The notes below the pieces were generated by a model. It worked only from the letters and a program-made list of their open reading frames with translations. It was not told where the DNA came from and did no database searches. Position numbers and translations under genes: made by a program. Shown piece by piece: positions 47,407 to 56,198 of a DNA stretch of 64,000 nt. Each line of letters starts with the position of its first letter. Position 1 is the first letter of the stretch. Source of the DNA: Flammeovirgaceae bacterium (GTDB lineage Bacteria; Bacteroidota; Bacteroidia; Cytophagales; Cyclobacteriaceae). Where the stretch lies: the NCBI GenBank assembly GCA_020635915.1, contig JACJYU010000001.1, positions 2,416,001-2,480,000 of the forward strand, in the 5' to 3' direction.

Positions 47407-49335
47407 ATGAACGGTGCCCTAAAAATTTTTTTTCTAATCGGATGGGCAGCTCTCCTGGCCCCCCACCCTGGCATGGCCCAGCTTAGCACCAATAAGAAAA
47501 AGGCAATAGAGCTGTATGCACAAGCGGACAACTTCAGGGTGCGCGGGCAATACAATGCCGCGATTTCCTTGCTTCAGGAAGCCATAGGGAAAGACAGGAA
47601 TTTCGTGGAAGCCTACTTTAGGTTGGGGATTACCTTCAAGGCCATGAGGGACTTCAACCGTGCCAACCTGAGCCTGGAGCAGGGGCTTTCCATTGCCCGC
47701 GACCCCAAAAAGCAAAAAGGTTTCTTTTTGGAGTTGGGCGATAATTACCTGCGCCTGGGGGACTACCAGAAGGCTTTGGGTTTCCTGGACCAATTTTTGG
47801 CGGCCGAGACCACGAACAAGCAAAGCATTGCACTGGCCGGATTGTGGAAACGCAATGCCGAGTATGGCCTTCGCAACAAGAAGGTCCAATCACAGTTCCG
47901 GCCCAGGCCACTGGGGGATACCGTCAACCGGTTTGGCCTCCAGTATTTTCCCGTACTTACCGCAGACGAGCAGGAACTTATTTTCACAAGGAGGATGGGC
48001 CCAGGCCCTGACGATGACGAAGACCTGGTGGTGTCGAAGAAAGATGAAAACGGGAATTGGACCATACCGGTTTCCATTTCAAAAAACATCAATTCAAAAT
48101 ACAACGAAGGCACCTGCAGCATTTCCGCTGATGGCAGGATGCTGATCTTCACCTCCTGCATAGGCCGCAAAGGGTATGGAAATTGTGATTTGTTCTATAG
48201 CCGAAAGGTGGGCGATGAATGGTCCGTTCCCGTCAATATGGGCCCCGAAATAAACTCCCCTGCGTGGGAATCGCAACCTTCGTTGTCAGCGGATGGAAGG
48301 GTGTTGTATTTTGTCTCCGATCGTAGGGGGGGCATTGGGGGAAGGGACATTTATGTTTCCCAAAAAACAAGCGATGGAAAATGGTCACCGGCAGCGGTGA
48401 TGCCCCAGCCGATAAACACCCCTTTTGACGAGATATCGCCATTCATCCACGTAAACGGGAGAACGTTGTTTTATGCAACCAACGGAAAGCCTGGCTTTGG
48501 TGGTTTTGATATTTTTAAAACGGAACAGGTAAATGGCAAATGGGGGGTGCCGGTCAATTTTGGCTCGCCTGTAAATGACCACGAAGATCAATTTTCCCTG
48601 TTTATTTCTGCGGATGGCACACGCGGTTATTATTCCCATGAAGATGGCACCCGGGAAAACTCCGCAAGGCTTTATGAGATGGCCATCCCCAAAGAACTGC
48701 AAATAGCCTACCGGAGCAATTCTGTAAAGGGCGTGGTGAAGGACAAAAAATCAGGCCTCCCGCTACAGTCCCACATTGAATTGTATGATTTGAAAAATGA
48801 CGAACTGGTTTCGGTAGTGGAGTCGGATTCTGTTTCCGGTCAATACCTCATGGTTTTGACCACGGGCTCTGACTATGCGCTGTACGTGACGGCCAAAGAT
48901 TACCTTTTCAAAAGCCTGAACTTCAACTATGAAGATAACTTTGACCCAAAGCCTGTGGTTATCGATGTCCTGTTGGAAAAAGCCGATAGGGGCGCTACTG
49001 CGGTACTTAACAATATCTTTTTTGATTTTGACAAATTCGAGCTAAAGGAAAGGTCCAAAACAGAACTGAACAAGGTGGTGAGGTTCCTGAACGAAAAACC
49101 AGCCATCCACGTGGAGATTGGCGGGCATACCGACAGTGACGGTACGGCATCTTATAACAAACAACTTTCGTTAAAGCGGGCACAATCAGTGGTTTCCTAC
49201 CTGGTGGAAAAGGGTATAGACAAGGCAAGATTGTCGGAAAAAGGGTACGGGGCGGATTTTCCGGTCCGGCCAAACGATTCCGAGGAAAACAAACAGGCAA
49301 ACAGGAGGATTGAGTTCAAAATAGTCCAATATTAA
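47407..49335 (+). CDS. PorE-like protein: TPR, beta-propeller, regulatory-like and OmpA domains
   Basis: 642 residues with a signal peptide (IFFLIGWAALLAPHPGMAQ). Order: TPR repeats (about 30-170; YNAAISLLQEAIGKD, YQKALGFLDQFL); WD40-like PD40 blades (about 190-420; NEGTCSISADGRMLIFTS, ESQPSLSADGRVLYFVSDR); a carboxypeptidase-regulatory-like beta domain (about 440-520); and a canonical OmpA domain (GHTDSDGTASYNKQLSLKRAQ). This matches the architecture of PorE, a peptidoglycan-linked periplasmic part of the type IX secretion system, but many paralogues share it. The T9SS substrate two genes downstream is consistent with such a role. Confidence 0.8.
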   Translation: MNGALKIFFLIGWAALLAPHPGMAQLSTNKKKAIELYAQADNFRVRGQYNAAISLLQEAIGKDRNFVEAYFRLGITFKAMRDFNRANLSLEQGLSIARDPKKQKGFFLELGDNYLRLGDYQKALGFLDQFLAAETTNKQSIALAGLWKRNAEYGLRNKKVQSQFRPRPLGDTVNRFGLQYFPVLTADEQELIFTRRMGPGPDDDEDLVVSKKDENGNWTIPVSISKNINSKYNEGTCSISADGRMLIFTSCIGRKGYGNCDLFYSRKVGDEWSVPVNMGPEINSPAWESQPSLSADGRVLYFVSDRRGGIGGRDIYVSQKTSDGKWSPAAVMPQPINTPFDEISPFIHVNGRTLFYATNGKPGFGGFDIFKTEQVNGKWGVPVNFGSPVNDHEDQFSLFISADGTRGYYSHEDGTRENSARLYEMAIPKELQIAYRSNSVKGVVKDKKSGLPLQSHIELYDLKNDELVSVVESDSVSGQYLMVLTTGSDYALYVTAKDYLFKSLNFNYEDNFDPKPVVIDVLLEKADRGATAVLNNIFFDFDKFELKERSKTELNKVVRFLNEKPAIHVEIGGHTDSDGTASYNKQLSLKRAQSVVSYLVEKGIDKARLSEKGYGADFPVRPNDSEENKQANRRIEFKIVQY

Positions 49336-49342
49336 AAACCCA

Positions 49343-50161
49343 ATGGCTTTGAATGGGAGGTACTGGTGCTGGGTATGGTTATGGGTGGCTGCTTGTGGCG
49401 ATGGCCCCATGCCCGAAATAAAGAAGGAGGAAATATCCATTTTTTTTGATTCCAAATCAAAAATATCGATCAGGGAAAGCGACACCACCACGATTGTGGT
49501 CCCCATAAGGATATCTTTGTCGCAGGAGGGGCCGATTGTGGCTGCGTATGAAACCATAGGGCAGGAGGTAGTGGAGGGAAGCGATTTCACCTTGCTGTCC
49601 GAAAACCCCATTACCATCCCTGCAGGCGCCACAACGGCAAATGTTAGGCTTAAAATCAACGACAATGACATCGTGCAGCCGGAGGACAGGAACATCTACC
49701 TTAGGTTGAGGGCCATTGATAAGGATTTTGTAAAACTGGCGGTGCCCAGTGAAGTGCGAATAAACATTGAGGAGGACGACTGCCCTGCCGATGCCCCGGA
49801 CGTGAGTGTGTGGATAGGGCAACTTACCCTGCAAAGCACTACCGAAATGGTTACCGGCACCGGCACGGAAAACCCAAGTGGTGTTTGCAGCGGGGCATTT
49901 AATGTGCGGGGCAAGTTTGTGGGCGCCCAAAACCCTGAATCCACTTTGACGATCGTCCTCGATCAGGGCCAGGCAATGGGCACAAATGGAGTGGCGAGGA
50001 TAGTCCGCACAAAATTGTTTGGGTTTACCAGCCAATACGAACTGGAAGCAATAGGCACTTATGATGAAGCCACTGGTAAGATCGTGCTCAATTATTCTTT
50101 TTTTGACCTATTGGACAGTTCAAACAATTTTAGTGATACTTTAGTGATTACCGCTGGATAG
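49343..50161 (+). CDS. Calx-beta domain lipoprotein
   Basis: 272 residues. The short signal ends in a lipobox (WLWVAACGD), so it is probably a lipoprotein. Residues about 30-145 are a Calx-beta domain: ISIRESDTTTIVVPIRIS, GSDFTLL, ITIPAGATTANVRLKINDND. The C-terminal part is another beta-rich domain with Gly/Thr (VTGTGTENPSGVC, FGFTSQYELEAIGTYD). Calx-beta domains are calcium-binding beta sandwiches in cell-surface proteins. It lies 7 bases after the PorE-like gene and 29 bases before the subtilase, so all three may be one operon. Confidence 0.75.
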   Translation: MALNGRYWCWVWLWVAACGDGPMPEIKKEEISIFFDSKSKISIRESDTTTIVVPIRISLSQEGPIVAAYETIGQEVVEGSDFTLLSENPITIPAGATTANVRLKINDNDIVQPEDRNIYLRLRAIDKDFVKLAVPSEVRINIEEDDCPADAPDVSVWIGQLTLQSTTEMVTGTGTENPSGVCSGAFNVRGKFVGAQNPESTLTIVLDQGQAMGTNGVARIVRTKLFGFTSQYELEAIGTYDEATGKIVLNYSFFDLLDSSNNFSDTLVITAG

Positions 50162-50190
50162 CGGGCTAAACCTAGGCCAAACCAACCGGC

Positions 50191-53100
50191 ATGCGTGGCA
50201 ATTTCCTTACATACACATTGACAATACTTTGCTCTACTGTTTGCCAGTCAATATATGCACAGGCCAGGGAAACGGACCTGTTGAAAATTGACAGCGCCTA
50301 TAAGAGGGTACGAAGGGATGCCGAAACCAGGATAAGCAAGTACCTGAAGGAAAAGCCCTTGGGCCGTATAGCCTATCGAAAGGATGGCTCCATGATGGCA
50401 TTGGTGGACGTGTCGGCTTCCGGCATGCCCATCTACATCCAATCGGACAATGCCCAGGTGGCCACCTCCTTGCGCGTGGACGGACTCAGGAGCGGGGGAG
50501 GCCTGGGGCTAAACCTGGAAGGGTCAGGGATAGAGGTAGGCATTTGGGACGAGGGGAAAGTGCGGGACGACCATGTGGAATATGCGGGAAGGGTGGTGCA
50601 GATGGATGGTGCCACGGAATATAATTTTCATGCATCGCATGTTTTGGGCACCATGATCGCAACCGGCATCAATGCAAATGCAAAAGGGATGGCCCCGAAA
50701 GCAACGGCAATAGCTTACGATTTTTTTAATGATGTAAGCGAAATGGCGGGCCGTGCCGCACCTGGCCAGTCATCGCTTTTGCTTTCAAACCATTCTTATG
50801 GGACGGTTTCCGGCTGGAGCAAGGATGGGGGCACCTGGACGTGGTTTGGCGATCCTGCAATCAGTACCACAAAAGACTGGAAGTTCGGGTTTTATAATTC
50901 CACCAGTGCCTTTTATGATGGCATTGCCTACAATGCCCCGTACTACCTCATTGTAAAATCTGCCGGCAACGACAATGCAGACGTGGGCGATGGCTCCAGG
51001 CCTCCCGATTGTGACCCGTATGATTGTATACCCACCAATGGGGTGGCAAAGAATATCCTTACCGTAGGGGCTGTAAAAAAACTTTTCGCGCCCTATAGCG
51101 GGCCATCCGATGTGGAGATCACCGGCTTTAGCAGCTTTGGCCCGGCCGATGACGGAAGGATAAAGCCAGACATCGTGGCGCCCGGCCAGGCGGTTTTTTC
51201 CACTTCGGCCGCCAGCCCAAATGATTATGAAGTGTTAAGTGGCACGTCCATGTCGGCCCCGGCCGTTACCGGCACGCTGGCCCTACTGCAGGAGCTTTAC
51301 AAAAACCTGAATGGCGGCAGTTACATGAAGTCGGCCACCCTAAAGGCGTTGGCCATCCACACCGCCAGGGAAGCCGGGCCAAATGAAGGGCCGGATTACA
51401 TGTTTGGCTGGGGATTGCTGGATGCGGAAGGGGCCGCCAAAACCTTAATGGAAAAAGATGGTCAAAATATTTTTGTCGAGGAGCTTACTTTGAGCAATGG
51501 CGGGGTGTACCAACTGGACCTGCAACCACGGGAAAACACCAAAATAACCGCCACATTGGTATGGACGGACCCTGAGGGGCAGGTATTGCCACCGTCTTTA
51601 AATCCCACGGTAAAAATGTTGAAAAACGACCTTGACCTATCATTGTCGGATGATGGGGGCACCACGCAATTTCCCTGGAAACTGGATCCGGCCAACCCCG
51701 CATGGGCTGCCACAAAAGGGGACAATAGCGTGGACAATGTGGAAAAATTGGAATTTGACCTCCCCGAACCAAGGAATTACAAATTGAAGGTTAGCCATAA
51801 GGGTGCCCTCGTCAACGGTCAGCAGGATTTTTCCCTGATACTCACTTACACCTCCGTGATCGACCCCAGGGTTTCCTATTATTGGATAGGCAACTCCGGC
51901 AATTGGAACGATGGAACGAATTGGTCGTTGGAAAGTGGGGGAACCCCTGCCCTTGCCGCCCCTTCAACGGAAGACAATGTCGTTTTCGATGAAAATTCTT
52001 TTTCATCAGACGGGCAAACGGTGGCCTTTGCCAATGATGGGCAATGTTATTCCATCCGGTGGTTTACGAACGAAAACACCAGCCTGGATTTTGCCGGCCA
52101 CGAGCTTTCCATTGGCAATGGTATCAACCTCCTGTCAGAAAATATTACTTCTGCCTCGCCCGGGACCTTGCTTTTCAATAGGGTTGGCTTGGCGGATGCA
52201 AAGGTCAACTTAAACAACACCCACCTGGAAGATGTGGCCCTGAAGTTTTTGGGGGAGGGATCAACATGGACACTGCTTGGTGACTTTACCGTGGATAGGA
52301 TAGCGCTCGAGGCAGGCCATTTGTCGGTGGGCCCCAATCAAATAAAATTGAATGTGCTGGACGGCAGCGGGCCGCAGGCAAAAACATTGTCCCTGGCAAG
52401 CACCGGCATCACAGGTGCCACTTCCTTGTCCATTGACCTTTCGTCCCTGGTGTTGGAAAGTGAAAATGCTTCCGTGGCCGTTCCGCCTTTGTCATCGTAC
52501 CATTTCAACACAGGGGCCAATGACTTCAATGGTAGAATAAACCTGGCCGGGGGACGGATGACCATAAGCGGAAATGGGGCCATTGATACCGTTGAAGGTT
52601 TTGGTGAATTGATAGTAAATGGTGGCCATACATGGAACAACATTCACCTGGGGGAAGGGTCGTCATGGGTCGTGGGCGAATCGACCACGCAAATCCTGGC
52701 CAATGCATTTGACCTGCAGGCCACACCGGCCAACCGGACCGCATTGGCATCGTCCGGTGCCGGAATGGCCACCCTTGAATTTCAAAAGCATAAAAAAATA
52801 TGCCTGGATAACCTGGACATTGTTAACGTGCAAGTGACGGGCGAGGCCACCCTGAATGCCGGTGCCAATAGCACCGTGGTAAATTCGCCAAACTGGTGGC
52901 AGGATGCCTGCAGTAATATTTTATTTCCAGATTTTGATTTTGAATACAACTGTGAAAATGCCGCAGTGTTTTTTATCGACAAAAGCTCTGGGCCGGTTTC
53001 CTCCTGGCAGTGGGATTTCGGTGACGTGGGCACGGCCCAAAACACCTCGTCCGCAACAAACCCCATCCACCTGTTTGAAGGACCGGGGCCTTTTCAAATC

Positions 53101-53622
53101 TCCTTGACCGTTTCCAATGGTACCGGCCCAGTAGGGTACACCAAAGCCCTGGCCCTCGGCCCAACGGAATTGCTGGAAAACAAGGTCGAACTGGAAAATG
53201 GTAAATTAATTAGCTTCCTTCCGGCCAATAGTTACCAATGGGTATTGGATGGGGAGTTGTTGGAAAACACGAACAAAAGGTCGATCGGCCTTTCGGCAGG
53301 GCTGGGCGTGTACTCCGTACTTACCTTTGATGGGGACTGCAACCGGCAATCGAAGCCATTTTTGGTTACGGGGGGCCTTGCGGAACCGGGACAACTCCCA
53401 ATTGAAGTTTATCCAAACCCTGCGGAAAGGGATTTGTTTGTTGCTGGGGAGGATATTAAAAAAATCCGTCTGCTGGACCAGGTGGGCCGGGAGATCGCCA
53501 TAAGCCCAACGGAAACAAATGACGGTTTCAGGCTGCCCACCTCCGGCCTTTCAAAGGGGGTTTATTTTTTGCAAGTGCATTATGGCCAACGTGTTTCCTA
53601 TCACCGGGTGGTGGTCAGGTAG
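50191..53622 (+). CDS. Secreted S8 (subtilisin-type) peptidase with T9SS C-terminal sorting domain
   Basis: 1143 residues with an N-terminal signal peptide (LTYTLTILCSTVCQSIYAQ). The peptidase domain has the triad Asp120 (GIWDEGK), His147 (FHASHVLG) and Ser353 (SGTSMSAPAVTG), with KSAGNDN as oxyanion region. After it come beta-rich repeats (YYWIGNSGNWNDGTNWS, VVFDENSF), a PKD-like domain (WQWDFGDVG), and a typical type A sorting domain at the end (IEVYPNPAERDLFV, KKIRLLDQVGREI, LSKGVYFLQV). It would be exported by Sec, moved across the outer membrane by T9SS and anchored or released after removal of the tail. Confidence 0.92.
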   Translation: MRGNFLTYTLTILCSTVCQSIYAQARETDLLKIDSAYKRVRRDAETRISKYLKEKPLGRIAYRKDGSMMALVDVSASGMPIYIQSDNAQVATSLRVDGLRSGGGLGLNLEGSGIEVGIWDEGKVRDDHVEYAGRVVQMDGATEYNFHASHVLGTMIATGINANAKGMAPKATAIAYDFFNDVSEMAGRAAPGQSSLLLSNHSYGTVSGWSKDGGTWTWFGDPAISTTKDWKFGFYNSTSAFYDGIAYNAPYYLIVKSAGNDNADVGDGSRPPDCDPYDCIPTNGVAKNILTVGAVKKLFAPYSGPSDVEITGFSSFGPADDGRIKPDIVAPGQAVFSTSAASPNDYEVLSGTSMSAPAVTGTLALLQELYKNLNGGSYMKSATLKALAIHTAREAGPNEGPDYMFGWGLLDAEGAAKTLMEKDGQNIFVEELTLSNGGVYQLDLQPRENTKITATLVWTDPEGQVLPPSLNPTVKMLKNDLDLSLSDDGGTTQFPWKLDPANPAWAATKGDNSVDNVEKLEFDLPEPRNYKLKVSHKGALVNGQQDFSLILTYTSVIDPRVSYYWIGNSGNWNDGTNWSLESGGTPALAAPSTEDNVVFDENSFSSDGQTVAFANDGQCYSIRWFTNENTSLDFAGHELSIGNGINLLSENITSASPGTLLFNRVGLADAKVNLNNTHLEDVALKFLGEGSTWTLLGDFTVDRIALEAGHLSVGPNQIKLNVLDGSGPQAKTLSLASTGITGATSLSIDLSSLVLESENASVAVPPLSSYHFNTGANDFNGRINLAGGRMTISGNGAIDTVEGFGELIVNGGHTWNNIHLGEGSSWVVGESTTQILANAFDLQATPANRTALASSGAGMATLEFQKHKKICLDNLDIVNVQVTGEATLNAGANSTVVNSPNWWQDACSNILFPDFDFEYNCENAAVFFIDKSSGPVSSWQWDFGDVGTAQNTSSATNPIHLFEGPGPFQISLTVSNGTGPVGYTKALALGPTELLENKVELENGKLISFLPANSYQWVLDGELLENTNKRSIGLSAGLGVYSVLTFDGDCNRQSKPFLVTGGLAEPGQLPIEVYPNPAERDLFVAGEDIKKIRLLDQVGREIAISPTETNDGFRLPTSGLSKGVYFLQVHYGQRVSYHRVVVR

Positions 53623-53624
53623 CG

Positions 53625-54593
53625 CTAGTAGTGGCGTTGGCCTTTCATCAAATAGTTTTTCACATAATCCGCTACCCCTTCTTCAAGTGTTGAAAAGGGT
53701 TTTCCGTATCCGATGCTTTTTAGCTTTTCCATATTTGCTTCCGTGAAATACTGGTACTTGTCGCGGATGTCCACCGGGGTGTCGATAAACTCAATGTCCT
53801 CCTTTTTTCCCATTGCATTAAAGACGTTGCGTGTGAGGTCAAGGAAAGTCCTCGCCTTTCCCGATCCCAAATTGTATATGCCGGAACCCTTCCGGTGGTG
53901 CATGAGGTGGCAACATACGTCCACCACATCTTTTACATAGACAAAATCCCGCATTTGCCCACCGTCTTTATACTTAGGGTTATGGGACTTGAATAATTTC
54001 ATTTTGCCCGTGGCATTGATTTGCCTGAAGGCATGCAGGATGACCGAGGCCATCCTGCCCTTGTGGTATTCGTTGGGGCCATATACGTTGAAGAACTTCA
54101 GCCCGGCCCAGTAAAAAGGTTTATTGTTTTGTGACAATGCCCACGCATCAAACTCCTGTTTGGACAGCCCGTAGGGGTTTAATGGCTTCAGGGCACCGAT
54201 GGTGGATTCATCGTCATTGTAGCCTTGTTCCCCCAACCCGTAAGTGGCTGCTGAGGATGCGTACACCAGCGGTACCTGGTAACGCGCGCACCGCTCCCAA
54301 ATGGCTTTGGAATATTCGGTGTTGAGTTTATGGAGCAGGCCCATATCAAATTCAGCGGTATCCGTCCGCGCCCCAATGTGGAAGATGAACTCAACGTTTT
54401 CATGGTGCTTGTCCAACCATGTCATAAACTCGTCCCGGTCTACCTTTTCCTTCAGCCTTGCCCCCTCCAGGTTTTTGTTCTTCTCCACGTTGTCAAATTT
54501 ATCCACCGCCACCAAGGCGTTAAAATTCCCGGAATTAAGTTTTTTGATAAGGCAACTTCCAATGAAGCCCGCGGCCCCGGTAACAATGATCAT
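53625..54593 (-). CDS. hldD: ADP-L-glycero-D-manno-heptose 6-epimerase
   Basis: 322 residues from ATG 54593, which begins MIIVTGAAGFIGS, the NAD(P) loop. The catalytic Tyr-x3-Lys is in NPYGLSKQEFD. Other features are HIGARTDTAEFD, YASSAATYG, FFNVYGPNEYHKGRMASV and the YNLGSGKARTFLDL segment. It epimerises the heptose precursor for the LPS inner core; a GT9 heptosyltransferase is at 22450. It ends 2 bases after the convergent subtilase stop and is divergent from queD with 54 bases between starts. Confidence 0.94.
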   Translation of the reverse strand: MIIVTGAAGFIGSCLIKKLNSGNFNALVAVDKFDNVEKNKNLEGARLKEKVDRDEFMTWLDKHHENVEFIFHIGARTDTAEFDMGLLHKLNTEYSKAIWERCARYQVPLVYASSAATYGLGEQGYNDDESTIGALKPLNPYGLSKQEFDAWALSQNNKPFYWAGLKFFNVYGPNEYHKGRMASVILHAFRQINATGKMKLFKSHNPKYKDGGQMRDFVYVKDVVDVCCHLMHHRKGSGIYNLGSGKARTFLDLTRNVFNAMGKKEDIEFIDTPVDIRDKYQYFTEANMEKLKSIGYGKPFSTLEEGVADYVKNYLMKGQRHY

Positions 54594-54624
54594 GACAAGT
54601 AAAATATTTTGGGGCAAGTTAACG

Positions 54625-54632
54625 TATATTTG
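54625..54632 (+). promoter_or_regulatory. -7 box upstream of queD
   Basis: TATATTTG fits TAnnTTTG and lies 15 bases before ATG 54648. The nearest upstream TTTG is only 13 bases away, so a -33 is not clear. An upstream in-frame start at 54609 would span this box, supporting ATG 54648. Confidence 0.4.
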
Positions 54633-54647
54633 CGCCAGAATAAAGGT

Positions 54648-55067
54648 ATGGTCTACGTAAGTCGAAAAGAGCATTTCAATGCGGCACACAAGCTGTATAA
54701 CCCGGCCTGGTCGAAAGGGAAGAACATTGAGGTTTTTGGGCCATGCGCCAACGAAAACTGGCATGGCCACAACTTCGATTTGATTGTTACGGTAAAAGGC
54801 AAGCCAGACCCCGATACCGGTTTTGTTATCGACCTTAAGCAATTGAGCACGTTGATCCGTGGGGAAGTGATAGAAAAGTTGGACCACAAAAACCTTAACC
54901 TGGACGTGGACTTCATGAAGGGCAAGCTAGCCAGTTGCGAGGCCCTGATTGTGGAAATATGGAAAATCCTTTCCCCGAAAATACCGGGGATCAGCAAATA
55001 TGGTTCCCTTCATTCATTGCGCCTTTACGAAACACCTCGAAACTATGTGGAGTACTATGGCGAATAA
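54648..55067 (+). CDS. queD: 6-carboxy-5,6,7,8-tetrahydropterin synthase (6-pyruvoyl-tetrahydropterin synthase family)
   Basis: 139 residues from ATG 54648 (MVYVSRKEHFNAAHKLY). The zinc histidines are in HFNAAH and HGHNF, and the catalytic Cys lies in FGPCANENWHGHN. Downstream DPDTGFVIDLKQL and KNLNLDVDF are family-typical. It makes 6-carboxytetrahydropterin from dihydroneopterin triphosphate, the substrate of QueE. A true PTPS (biopterin) role is possible but less likely with tgt and queE nearby. It precedes lpxB by 12 bases. Confidence 0.9.
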   Translation: MVYVSRKEHFNAAHKLYNPAWSKGKNIEVFGPCANENWHGHNFDLIVTVKGKPDPDTGFVIDLKQLSTLIRGEVIEKLDHKNLNLDVDFMKGKLASCEALIVEIWKILSPKIPGISKYGSLHSLRLYETPRNYVEYYGE

Positions 55068-55079
55068 AAGGCGGTTGTT

Positions 55080-56198
55080 GTGAAGTATTACCTGATAGCG
55101 GGCGAACGCTCCGGTGACCTGCACGGAAGCAACCTGATAAAAGAGTTGAAAATCCTGGATGCCAATGCACAATTTAGGGGCTTTGGTGGTGGCTATATGC
55201 AGGCCGTTGGCCTTGACCTGGTGGTAGACTATCGCGATATGGCCTTCATGGGCTTGATCGCGCTTTTTGCCAACCTGCGCACTTTGCTGGCCAGGTTGAA
55301 ACAATGCAAAAACGATATCCTCGATTACCGGCCAGATGTGGTAATCCTAATCGATTATGGGGCGTTCAATAAAAGGATATCCAAGTTTTGCAAGGCCAAC
55401 GGGGTAAGGAACTATTATTATATTTCCCCGAAAGTGTGGGCCTGGTACCAGTCAAGGGCCAAGGAACTTAAGGCAAACGTGGACCGGATGTTTTGCATCC
55501 TGCCTTTTGAAAAAGATTTTTTTGAAAAATTTGATTGGAAGGTCGACTATGTGGGCAACCCTGTGCTGGATGCGGTAAAGGCCTTTCGGCCCGATCCTGG
55601 TTTTTTGGCCAACAACAAGCTTTCCGAAAACAAAAGGTTGGTCGCTTTGTTGCCGGGCAGCCGGAAAAGCGAGCTCCTCAAAATCATCCCTTTGATGGCA
55701 AAGGTGGTAGAGGCCAACCCCGATTATCAATTTGTGGTGGCCGCAGTGAAGTCCATGCCGGCCACGCTGTACGGGCCCGTTGCAAAATATGGCAATGCCC
55801 ACGTGGTATTTGATGCCACCTACGACCTGCTGTCGCTTTCACATGCGGCCATTGTCACGTCCGGGACGGCCACCCTGGAAACGGCCCTTTTTAAAGTGCC
55901 ACAGGTGGTGGTGTACAAGGCAAACCCGCTGGAGTTTTTCCTGGCCAGGCTGATGATAAAGGTTGGGTTTGTTTCCCTGGTCAACCTGATTGTGGGGAAA
56001 GAAGCCATTCGCGAGCTGATCCAAAGGGAGGCAACGGTCCCCAATACAAACATGGAACTGGCCAGGTTGGTGGAGGACAATTATTATCGCAATAGGATAA
56101 TGAAGGACTATGACGGGTTGCTAAAGATCCTGGACACCGGCTCTGCTTCAAAAAACACCGCCAGGCTGATGGTGGATTATTTGCAACGCGAGGGCTAG
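55080..56198 (+). CDS. lpxB: Lipid-A-disaccharide synthase
   Basis: 372 residues from GTG 55080, the first possible start after an in-frame stop at 55065. GERSGDLHGSNLIKELK at the start, FGGGYMQAVGLDL, IDYGAFNKRI and YYISPKVWAW are standard LpxB segments; PGSRKSELLKIIPLM and ALVTSGTATLETAL-like TSGTATLETALFK follow. It transfers UDP-diacylglucosamine to lipid X in lipid A synthesis on the inner membrane. It probably shares a transcript with queD. Its stop TAG shares the palindrome CTAG (56195-56198) with the stop of the convergent clpX. Confidence 0.95.
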   Translation: MKYYLIAGERSGDLHGSNLIKELKILDANAQFRGFGGGYMQAVGLDLVVDYRDMAFMGLIALFANLRTLLARLKQCKNDILDYRPDVVILIDYGAFNKRISKFCKANGVRNYYYISPKVWAWYQSRAKELKANVDRMFCILPFEKDFFEKFDWKVDYVGNPVLDAVKAFRPDPGFLANNKLSENKRLVALLPGSRKSELLKIIPLMAKVVEANPDYQFVVAAVKSMPATLYGPVAKYGNAHVVFDATYDLLSLSHAAIVTSGTATLETALFKVPQVVVYKANPLEFFLARLMIKVGFVSLVNLIVGKEAIRELIQREATVPNTNMELARLVEDNYYRNRIMKDYDGLLKILDTGSASKNTARLMVDYLQREG

